DNA of 64,000 bases from NCBI GenBank assembly GCA_002179805.1, contig NAVB01000167.1, forward strand, positions 1 to 64,000, read 5' to 3'. The notes beneath the pieces are model-generated. The model saw only the letters and a program-made list of their open reading frames with translations, made no database searches and was not told the DNA's origin. Positions 44,138-51,755 of the stretch are shown here, one piece after another. Both the position numbers and the translations under genes were made by a program. The DNA is from Acanthamoeba lenticulata (taxonomy: Eukaryota > Discosea > Longamoebia > Acanthamoebidae). Positions within the stretch are counted from its first letter, which is position 1. Each line of letters opens with the position of its first letter.

Positions 44138-45694
44138 ATGCGACCAAAACGTCGCAATTTGCGAACCTCGGTCGAAGAATTTCAACACAGATCAACCGGT
44201 AGCACCATGCACCCCACAGGCGTCATAGATTCGTACGATGGAGATGGCAGGGGAAGAGTTGAAGGGCTCAGCTCATCCCAGCCATTCGACATCTACTTCT
44301 ACAAATCGGACGACACAGCAGCAGCTGGGCTGGGGAATCGGATGCTGCAGCACGACGCGCACCCTGGTGCTCCCATTACGCGTTATACCAATCTCGACAT
44401 CGTCACACCCGAAGGGGTGACCCTCACTGGCCAGGTGGTGGTGCTATTGGAGACCCTCGGCACAGGCACCTTTGCTGATGTCTACAAGGCTGAGTACAAT
44501 GGGCGCATTGTGGCGGTCAAGATCCCCAAGGCCTCGCTTCACTCGGCGAAGCAGCGGGAGGCCTTCAATCGCGAGCTGCATGCTCTGCGCAAGACGGCCG
44601 ACAGCAAGCTGACTCTCGATCTCATCGGCTATCGACCTCAGCCACATTACTGGCTCATCACATCCTACATGAGCGAGGGCACGCTTAATTCGCGCATTAA
44701 GTCCGCTGCCGGCCGGCCTCTCCCCCTGCGTGAAGTGCTCGACGTCGGCATCGAGCTCTCATCTGCCATGCAGGACCTTCACGCCCACCACCTCATGCAT
44801 CGAGACCTCACCCCCTTCAACCTGCTCTTTCACGAAGGCCATCTCCGCCTTGCCGACTTTGGAGTCGCCGTCGATCTCGACCATCTTGGCGGCCCCGACG
44901 CCCTCGTTCCCGCCTCGCCCTCGCTACCTTCGGCAGCCGCTCACACCCCCTCTTCCTTCTTCTCCTCCTCATCCTCGTCGCCGCTCAACCCCGCCTCGTC
45001 CACGTCGCCCTTTGCCTTTGCGATCCCGTCGTTTGCATCGCCCGCGGCCGCGCCGCTGCCCGAGCACTGCTACGGCGGCTACTTCACGTCTCCGGCCGCT
45101 GCCGGGGAGGACGCCGAGTACGGGGACGACATGGCGCTCGACGACGAGCATCGTCATCACGACGGCGACGATCTCTACGCCTACGATGACGACGAGTATG
45201 ACTACGACTACGATTATGACGACGATGGCGCCTGCGTGGAGATGGGCGACACCGGCGGCGACGACGGCGCCAACGACGTGGACGTTGGTACCACCAACAA
45301 TGACAGCAGCAGCTATGATCTTCCGCTGGACATGTCGCCCAACGGCCACCCCTATTACCGCGCGCCCGAGGTCAACGAGGGACGAGCCTACTCGCTGGCT
45401 GCCGAGATCTACAATTTTGGGTCGGTCCTGTACGAGTGCATGACCGGCACCGTCCTCTCGGCTCAGGCCCCGCACGTGGCCGGCGTGCCCGCCCCGACGG
45501 GCGGCCACATGATGGGCGGCCTTCGACGTAGCGCCGAGCGCGAGCGGCGCGGCGGCGGCTTCCCCGACGAGCTGTGGCGGCTGCAAGTGTCCTGCTGGGA
45601 CCGCGACCCGGCCAAGCGACCGTCGTTTGCCGCCATTTGCCAGCGATTGACGGCGCTCCGGGCCAGCCTCGGCCCTGCGGCGCCGACGGCCTGA
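44138..45694 (+). CDS. Intronless TKL-type protein kinase with acidic insert in the activation segment
   Basis: One open frame of 518 residues starts at ATG 44138 (an alternative Met is at 44207). Kinase landmarks are intact: LLETLGTGTFADVYKAEY (Gly loop), RIVAVKIPK (catalytic Lys), LMHRDLTPFNLLF (catalytic Asp and Asn), RLADFGVAV (DFG), YYRAPEVN (APE) and ELWRLQVSCWDRDPAKRPSF. The kinase should therefore be able to bind ATP and transfer phosphate. Between DFG and APE lies an insert of about 155 residues. It opens Ser/Pro-rich, then becomes dominated by Asp, Glu, Tyr and His (for example YDDDEYDYDYDYDDDG). It lies 1.1 kb downstream of the receptor-like kinase but is not a close copy of it. 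Confidence 0.85.
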   Translation: MRPKRRNLRTSVEEFQHRSTGSTMHPTGVIDSYDGDGRGRVEGLSSSQPFDIYFYKSDDTAAAGLGNRMLQHDAHPGAPITRYTNLDIVTPEGVTLTGQVVVLLETLGTGTFADVYKAEYNGRIVAVKIPKASLHSAKQREAFNRELHALRKTADSKLTLDLIGYRPQPHYWLITSYMSEGTLNSRIKSAAGRPLPLREVLDVGIELSSAMQDLHAHHLMHRDLTPFNLLFHEGHLRLADFGVAVDLDHLGGPDALVPASPSLPSAAAHTPSSFFSSSSSSPLNPASSTSPFAFAIPSFASPAAAPLPEHCYGGYFTSPAAAGEDAEYGDDMALDDEHRHHDGDDLYAYDDDEYDYDYDYDDDGACVEMGDTGGDDGANDVDVGTTNNDSSSYDLPLDMSPNGHPYYRAPEVNEGRAYSLAAEIYNFGSVLYECMTGTVLSAQAPHVAGVPAPTGGHMMGGLRRSAERERRGGGFPDELWRLQVSCWDRDPAKRPSFAAICQRLTALRASLGPAAPTA

Positions 45695-45997
45695 GCGCGG
45701 CCGCGCGCGTGTGTGTTGGAGTAGGCGGAAAGGGCGAGGCTCGACGACGCTGGAGCGGGGCGGGTCTCACGCAGAGGCGTGTACAGGACGACAACAACAA
45801 ATCGAAGGTGGATGATGATCTTCATCTTCACGTTGGGAAGAGGCTGGCGTGGGCTTCCTCGAAGCGTTGCGCAGCTTGTAATTTTTGATCATTAATTTAC
45901 GCCCAACATGCCAAAAACACTCGAAAAATGCAAATTAATTATATCAATTTGTTTTTATTACCCAAAAGTCACCAAAAATCTTGAAGGAACGAAGAAC
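45695..45997. other. Intergenic / 5' leader
   Basis: The first part still has high GC just after the kinase stop. 45870-45990 is AT-rich with an ATG at 45908 that is in frame with the next gene. I treat the AT-rich part as leader because its codon bias differs sharply from the body of the gene. Confidence 0.4.
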
Positions 45998-48040
45998 ATG
46001 GAGGGCCCGTTGTCCTCTTCTTCTTCTGCTTCGGGCAGACCGCAGGGGGTGGTGGTCTCTGTGGAGGGACACGTGGTGAAGGCGCGCGGTATCAACGTGA
46101 CGCGCCCGCACGAGCTCGTCCGGATGGGCCCCGGCCGCGTGTGGGGCGAGCTCTTCGTCCAAGAAAAAGGAGAACACGGTGATGAAGTGGCGGTGATCCA
46201 AGCGCTCGAGCCGATCGCAGGCCGCGTCGCGCCCGGCGATGTCGTCGAAGCCATGGGCCGTGGCTTGACGGTCGAGCTGGGCCCTGGCCTCGTGGGCGGT
46301 TGCTTTGACGGCCTCCAGCGGCCGCTCAAGTTTGTTGCTCGACCGTCATCATCGTCGTCGTCGAGCACCATCAACAAGGAGGCCTCCGAGAACCACGACG
46401 CCTTCGTCCTCGTGGACGACGACCACAACGCCGACGACGGCGCCGCGTTCACGGCCCTGAATCGCGACGAGCCGCGCTGGTGGTTCAGCCCGCGGGCCGA
46501 CCTGAAGCGGGACGGCGCCGTCTTGACCAGCGGCGAGGTCTTTGGCGAAGTGTTCGAGAACCGCCACTTCACCCACCGGCTCGTGCTGCCGCGCGACGAG
46601 CCCGGCGGCCGCGTCGTCTTCCTGGCCGGGGAGGACAACTACGCGCTGAGCGACGTCGTGCTCGAGCTGGACGACCTGACCGGCGGCCGCAAGCGATTCA
46701 CAATGCTGCAAACGCGGCCTGTGCGCGACGGCGCGAACGTCGACGACCGCGCGCGCCTGCCGCTCCAGCGGCCGCTGATCACCGGCCTGGGCGTGCTCGA
46801 CCTCCTCCTGCCCGCTGGCGTCGGCGGCTCGACGGCGGTCGTGGTGCCTGGGACGGGCTGCTTCACCGGCTTTGTCATTCACGGGCTCGTCGAGCATCGA
46901 CCCAGCCAAGAAACAGAGAACGACGACGTTTACCAACCAACTGTGCTACGCCGCGCGCATGTGCTCGTCGGCTGCGGCCAGCGCGGCGACTGGCTCGAGA
47001 CCGTCGTCGACCAGCCGAAGCTCTATAATGAGGAACAGGTCCAGCGCGGGGCCATGACGCGCTGTGTAGTGGCCAGCGCGGCCGATGCGCCGCCGGCCGC
47101 GCGCGCGGCGTCGCTGTGGACGGGCCTGGCCATCGCCGAGTACCTCTGCGACCAGAGCCTCGAGGTCGCCCTACTCGTCGACGCCCTCACGCTGGCGGCC
47201 GTCATGGAGATCGACGAAGATGACGGCGGTGGCGGCGAAGGAGACGAGCTCGAGGACGAGCGGCGGCTGGCCGCACTTTGCCAGCGCGCCGGGCGGCTTG
47301 GCGCCGACGGCGGTGCCCTCAGCTTGGTCCTGCTGGTGGCCGAGCCGCCCGAGGCCTGTAGGAAGCGCCTGGCGACGGAGGCCTTTGAGCGCGTGGCGCG
47401 GGCTGCTGCGCGCGTCTGTCTCACCGTGTGGCGGATTGACAAGAGCACGGCTCAGCCACGCGTTTGGCCGAGACTCGACTTGTGCGCCTCACGCTCGACG
47501 GCCTACGAGGCCCACCTGGCCCAGCACCATTTTGTGCATCTTGTCGCCGACTTTGATGAGCTACGGCAGGCTGGGCTCGACCTGCTCTTGTTCATGCAGC
47601 GGCATCAACAGCGGCGGCGCGAGATGCGCCGGCCCGTGGCCGATGCGTCTCTGAGCGAGCCGGACAAGGCCAGACTCTGGGCGGCCGCGTATCTTATGGA
47701 ACAACTGCTCGATTCGGCCATCACCAACCCCGTCCAGGTCCCTTCGTCAGTGTGGGCCAGCGCGTGGCTGCTGCGTCTCGTGAATCTGATCGTCTCGCTG
47801 GCCGAAGTCGCCTTCGCGGCGAAGGACAACACCAACGCCTCGTGGGAGAGCGTGGCGGATGCGCTGCGGAGGGCGCATGTCCTCGATGGCGACCTTGACT
47901 ACTGGCTCCGGCGCCCTAGCGCTGTGCCGCAGCGAGGCCTTACGCGCGGGCAGGCGGCAGCCAGGGCCGACCAGCCGCCCGCCCTGCTGGACCGGCGCAT
48001 TCGCCAAATCTTCGCCGCTGCTTTCCCTCATTTGCTTTAA
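45998..48040 (+). CDS. Catalytically dead V-type ATPase subunit A paralogue
   Basis: A single exon encodes 680 residues from ATG 45998 (710 if 45908 is used). The whole V-ATPase catalytic subunit A layout is recognisable: VVVSVEGHVVKARGINVTRP, HELVRMGPGRVWGELF, LTVELGPGLVGGCFDGLQRP, NYALSDVVLELDDL, LITGLGVLDLLLPAGVGGST, AHVLVGCGQRGDWLETVV, ARAASLWTGLAIAEYLCDQS and VWRIDKSTAQPRVWPRLDL. The active-site motifs are gone. The Walker A loop G-A-F-G-C-G-K-T reads PGTGCFTG with no Lys or Thr, and the catalytic Glu of G-E-R-G-N-E is Gln (GQRGDW). It cannot be a normal ATP-hydrolysing subunit. It might have a regulatory or assembly role, or be a retrocopy drifting. Acidic Gly/Asp/Glu inserts lengthen it. 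Intact length and strong codon bias argue for expression. Confidence 0.85.
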   Translation: MEGPLSSSSSASGRPQGVVVSVEGHVVKARGINVTRPHELVRMGPGRVWGELFVQEKGEHGDEVAVIQALEPIAGRVAPGDVVEAMGRGLTVELGPGLVGGCFDGLQRPLKFVARPSSSSSSSTINKEASENHDAFVLVDDDHNADDGAAFTALNRDEPRWWFSPRADLKRDGAVLTSGEVFGEVFENRHFTHRLVLPRDEPGGRVVFLAGEDNYALSDVVLELDDLTGGRKRFTMLQTRPVRDGANVDDRARLPLQRPLITGLGVLDLLLPAGVGGSTAVVVPGTGCFTGFVIHGLVEHRPSQETENDDVYQPTVLRRAHVLVGCGQRGDWLETVVDQPKLYNEEQVQRGAMTRCVVASAADAPPAARAASLWTGLAIAEYLCDQSLEVALLVDALTLAAVMEIDEDDGGGGEGDELEDERRLAALCQRAGRLGADGGALSLVLLVAEPPEACRKRLATEAFERVARAAARVCLTVWRIDKSTAQPRVWPRLDLCASRSTAYEAHLAQHHFVHLVADFDELRQAGLDLLLFMQRHQQRRREMRRPVADASLSEPDKARLWAAAYLMEQLLDSAITNPVQVPSSVWASAWLLRLVNLIVSLAEVAFAAKDNTNASWESVADALRRAHVLDGDLDYWLRRPSAVPQRGLTRGQAAARADQPPALLDRRIRQIFAAAFPHLL

Positions 48041-49025
48041 GGCTGTAGCGGGCATGGTTGGCTCTTTTACTCCGAACTCCCTTCCGGTTGCCCGACCGCT
48101 CCCGAAAGCCCATAGTACTCTTGAGGATCTTGCTGCGGGAACGAGCACAAACCATTCCAGACGAGACACATCAGCCACGACAACACAAACCGAAGAGATG
48201 GACGGGAACAGACAGACAAGATAAGATCCAATCCGGCTGGACTCGACGACTATTTGGCCGATGAAGTGCGCCCCACTATGTGGATACGTTGCTGGAGCTG
48301 AGGCTCCAGGGACACCCGAAACGGCCAGTGGCAACTGCTTCCACGTTCATTTTGGCCCCGAGCAAGTGACCAGTGCATCCAGATGCTGGTCAAAGACAAG
48401 TCATGGCAACTGCCATCGTCCAATATCTCAATGGACCAATCCAATGAACAAGATTTCAAGGAACTTAAGGGCATGATCAAGAGGCCAAGAAGTACCAAAG
48501 GACTAGGACAGTGCCGAGGGCGAGTCTCCTATGCATTAAGGACATGACAATCAAGTGGCAGATCACGGACGGCCCACCGAAGGTCTGTGCTCACCTCTAC
48601 CCTACTGCTGCAGACTTACTCCGCGGCTTACCCCACCGTGGCTTTTCCTCATTGCCTTAAAGTGGGCAGCTGAACCGGGCATGGTTGGCTCTTTATCTCC
48701 TGCTTTACTCCGAACTCCTTTCCGGTTGCCCGACCTCGCCTCTTGCTTTGTCTTGCTGGCTGAGAACGAGCACAAAACATTTCCAGACCAGACACAGTCG
48801 CGACAACAGAGAGACCGAAGAGATGGAAGGAGGCAAGCAGACAGACGGACACACTGCGGCCAACCCTGCTGGGCTCGATCAATTTTTGAATGATGAGGTG
48901 GGTGACTCCTACGTGGACACGTTGCTGGAGCGCGCTGAGGCACCAGGGACAGCCGAAACGGCCAGTGGCAACGCCTACCACGTTACGTTTGGCCCCGAGC
49001 AAGTGACCATTGAGCACATGTGGGT
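48020..49025 (+). repeat. Tandem segmental duplication (period about 625 bp)
   Basis: Copy A (48020 to about 48390) and copy B (48641 to about 49025) align with offsets of 621-637 nt. Copy A begins inside the last codons of the V-ATPase-like gene (GCTTTCCCTCATTTGCTTTAA, 48020-48040). Copy B begins with the matching GCTTTTCCTCATTGCCTTAA at 48641. The duplicated unit therefore held the 3' end of that gene, the spacer and the following small gene. Confidence 0.75.
48046..48440 (+). pseudogene. Dead upstream copy of the small gene at 48823
   Basis: The tract is a diverged duplicate of 48672-49040. Shared words include GGCATGGTTGGCTC, CTTCCGGTTGCCCGACC (48081-48097 here), CCGAAGAGATGG, CAGGGACA(C/G)CCGAAACGGCC and GGCCCCGAGCAAGTGACCA. 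The ATG at 48198, which lines up with the start of the intact copy, opens only eight codons before TAA at 48222. Further indels follow, so this copy cannot make the protein. Confidence 0.75.
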
Positions 49026-49137
49026 GGACAACTGGCCTACTGTCGTTATCTCGCGCCAGCACTTTATCGCCGCCCTCCGCGCCTGGAAAGCAGCCGGCTG
49101 CAGGAGGAACGAAACGGCGAACAACTGTAGTTTTTGA
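48823..49137 (+). CDS. Small 104-residue protein, intact copy of a duplicated gene
   Basis: ATG at 48823 follows the leader shared with the dead copy and opens a single exon of 105 codons. The product is acidic at the N-terminus (LDQFLNDEVGDSYVDTLLER). It then has a compact alpha/beta-looking part (NAYHVTFGPEQVTIEHMWVD and WPTVVISRQHFIAALRAWKA). I do not recognise the family. Conservation of HVTFGPEQVT between the two copies while the frame of the other is broken suggests that this one was kept. It converges on LENG1 with about 75 nt between stop codons. Confidence 0.6.
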   Translation: MEGGKQTDGHTAANPAGLDQFLNDEVGDSYVDTLLERAEAPGTAETASGNAYHVTFGPEQVTIEHMWVDNWPTVVISRQHFIAALRAWKAAGCRRNETANNCSF

Positions 49138-49211
49138 AATAAAAATAAAAAAATGATTGATCACAACCATTTTTTATTTTTTATTTTATTTTTTTTGTTG
49201 ACGGCTCGACC

Positions 49212-50919
49212 TCAGTAATCGTCTCGGCGACTTCTCGAGGATGACGACGATCGTCGATGATGATGATCACCTCCGCTGGCTCGCTCCTCTTCCCGGTGTC
49301 GTTGCCGCTGCTTCTCCCGTCGCTCGCGCTCCTGCGCTCGTCTCTCTCGGTCTGCGCAGGTCGTACGTGAATGATAAAAATTAATAAAAGAAAAATTATA
49401 AATAATAAATGAAAAAGAATAAATAATAGTAAAAATGATACTTTTAAAAATAAAGGCGGACGCACCTTCCACACGCAGAATGCCGCCAATGTGCGACGCG
49501 AAGCCCGAGCTGTAGCGCGGGCTCGTCGCCGCTGGCCCGCCGGGCGACGGGCCGCTGCTGCCGCCAAAGAGCAGTTGGCGGGTCCGTGCCTTGGCCTCGG
49601 CCTCGCGCTTCAGCCGCTCGGCGCGCAGCTGAGCCAGCTTGGCCCGCTTGGCCTCGGCGTCCTCCTCTTCCCCATCGCTTTCACTCTCTGACGACGATGA
49701 TGATGATGACGAAGAAGACGATGAAGAAGACAACGAGGATGACCTTCTCTTCTTGCTCTTTCGTCGCTTCTTCTTGTCCTTCTTGTCCTTCTTCTTTTTC
49801 TTCTTGTCTTCTTTCTTCTTCTTTTTCTTGTCCTTCTTCGCCACCTCGTCGTCCTTCTGGCTCGGCGGCGTCGGTGTCGGCGGCTCGGCGGTCGTGGTGG
49901 TGGGCACAGAGGCCGCGACCGCGGCGAGCTGGGCGGCGATGCGCATCCCGCGGGCCAGCATCGGCGTCGACGAGCCGCCGCCCGGCGTGGTTTGGGCCTG
50001 GGCGGATGCCGTCGCGGCCGCGGCCTCGATCTGCTTCTTGCGCTGGAGGAAGACGCCCATGGCGGCCAGCGGGTCCTTTTCGGCCTTGAAGCGCTGCTGC
50101 TTGCGCTCCTTCTCGGGCGGCAGCGCCGGCGCGTCCACGGGCGGCCCGTAGTACCAGGGCTTCACCTCTGTCGTCGCCACCATGAGGAACAAGAAGACGA
50201 TGAAAAGGATGAAGGGCTACTACGTACTCTGAGTCTCGGCGGCGCTCTGGCCGAGGTAGGTCGTGTAGAGGCGCGCCTCGCGCTCTGCCTGCGCCTTCTT
50301 CTCGGCTTCATGCTCAGGATTCCGCTGCATTCAAAAAAATAAAATAAATATATATATTAGAATTTATTTTAATCACAACCAGCGTGTAGTGACAGAGAGA
50401 GAGAGAGAGAGGCGTACAGTATCCTCGGCGCGCTGCTGGAGCTCGAGGTCCTCGAAGAAGTTGACGTGCTTGAGCGGCTCCTCGGCGCGTGGTACGACGG
50501 CTCCTGCTGCAGCACCGTCGGAGGGGAGCGCGATCAGGGCACCGCTGGTATCGCCACGGCGCTCTCGCTGGGCCAAAGAAGCCGACTCGGCAGAGTCTTG
50601 ATCGTTGTGCTCGCCCTTGAGCCGCTTGTTGCGCGCACGGAGGGCCTCGAGACGCCTCTCTTGGTCCTACAAAAAGAAAAAAAAAGTGTTTAATACAAGA
50701 CTGGCAGAAGCGGCCAGCTACAAGAGGGCTGCTGCATGAAGTGCAGGTGACAAAGTTGAAGGGATCTTGAAGGTGAAAGATGCAACGTACGATTTCTAGC
50801 TCGCGCTTGCGTTTGCGCTCCTCCTGCTGCCGATGCTCCTCCTCATCTTTTCGCACCTTTTCCCGATTCTTTTCGTTCCATACGTGCCAGCTCTTGTGCT
50901 GCAAGATGTTCAAGCTCAT
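49212..50919 (-). CDS. LENG1-like protein with N-terminal CIR domain
   Basis: Five exons (50791-50919, 50418-50666, 50228-50324, 49466-50167, 49212-49351) give 438 residues. The N-terminus MSLNILQHKSWHVWNEKNRE with KVRKDEEEHR is the CIR_N motif (N-I-L-x-x-K-S-W-H-V). The middle HVNFFEDLE, TYLGQSAAETQ and KPWYYGPPV match LENG1 landmarks, as do DPLAAMGVFLQRKKQ and LAQLRAERLKREAEAKARTR. The C-terminal half has long Lys, Ser and Arg/His runs, typical of nuclear speckle proteins. LENG1 and its relatives are linked to the spliceosome and CIR-type corepressors by domain; the role here is inference. A (GA)n tract lies in an intron at 50395-50411. Confidence 0.85.
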
Positions 50920-51109
50920 CTTGTTTGTTTGTGTTTTGTATATTTTTTTTTCCTTCTATTTATATTTATATTTTGATTTTCTACTTTTTATGGTCTTTTT
51001 CCGTAGGAAATGGCAAACAATTCATTTTTAATGTAACAAGAACATACAAACGCTCTATGCGATGCAGGTGTTCAACCAAAGTGGTCAACGGTGAAGGAAG
51101 GGAGAGAGC

Positions 51110-51409
51110 TTAGTTGTGAGAGGCAAACTGACGGTGGAAGTCGGCCTCAGCCTGGCCCAGCTCCGGGTGCGGGTCAAACCGCGAGGCCTTGGTGTGGAGG
51201 CCGAACGCGTGGGGCTCGGACCGGTGAGCGCCAGTCTCGTAACGGGGCTGCCTGCCAAAGACATGGACGTCGGGGGCACCAGAGAGCGTGCGGTAGGACA
51301 TGTAGCCGGCCATGCCGCAGGCTACGGTGAGGGGCACCATGAGAGGGTAGACCTCGACCGGCACGAACTTCTTGCAGAAGGTGGAAAACGTCATCGGGGT
51401 GCGCTGCAT
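51110..51409 (-). CDS. B12D / MLRQ-like small mitochondrial protein
   Basis: A single exon of 99 residues starts at ATG 51409. The core FVPVEVYPLMVPLTVACGMA with GYMSYRTLSGAPDVHVF matches the B12D/NDUFA4 (MLRQ) pattern: V/P-E-V-Y-P-L, one hydrophobic helix with small residues, then R-x-L-x-x-x-P-D-V. The C-terminus is His-rich and soluble. Members sit in the inner mitochondrial membrane and associate with respiratory complexes I or IV. Which complex applies here cannot be told. Confidence 0.75.
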   Translation of the reverse strand: MQRTPMTFSTFCKKFVPVEVYPLMVPLTVACGMAGYMSYRTLSGAPDVHVFGRQPRYETGAHRSEPHAFGLHTKASRFDPHPELGQAEADFHRQFASHN

Positions 51410-51755
51410 GGTGTTGATTTCAAAGGTTGAAGACTTACTCGAGCTGGTTGGTAGTTGGATGGATGGCTTGACAAATGAAGCGTGTGGCGCTTTTGTAGTT
51501 GGCAAGAAGTCAAAATGCGTGACGTTTCGCAGGTGTTTGCTTGCTCATTCAAAAACATCAGCTTATGATTGGGCAAGAATATTAAAAAGCAGCCAACAGA
51601 AAACCTGTTTACTGCCCCGGGCCAATCGCTGCTGTCGTGTAGAAGCAGGCTCCTTGTGGGGACCTGGGTGCAACTGCTGTGGCTGCGTGCCAACGGCTGC
51701 CCGTGGGATGGCTCAACTTGACGTCCCACAATGCCGGAGTAGGTTATCATTCTGG
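51410..51755. other. Intergenic, no feature seen
   Basis: This is upstream of the B12D-like gene and downstream of the large minus-strand gene. No coding frame with the local codon bias is present. Confidence 0.35.
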
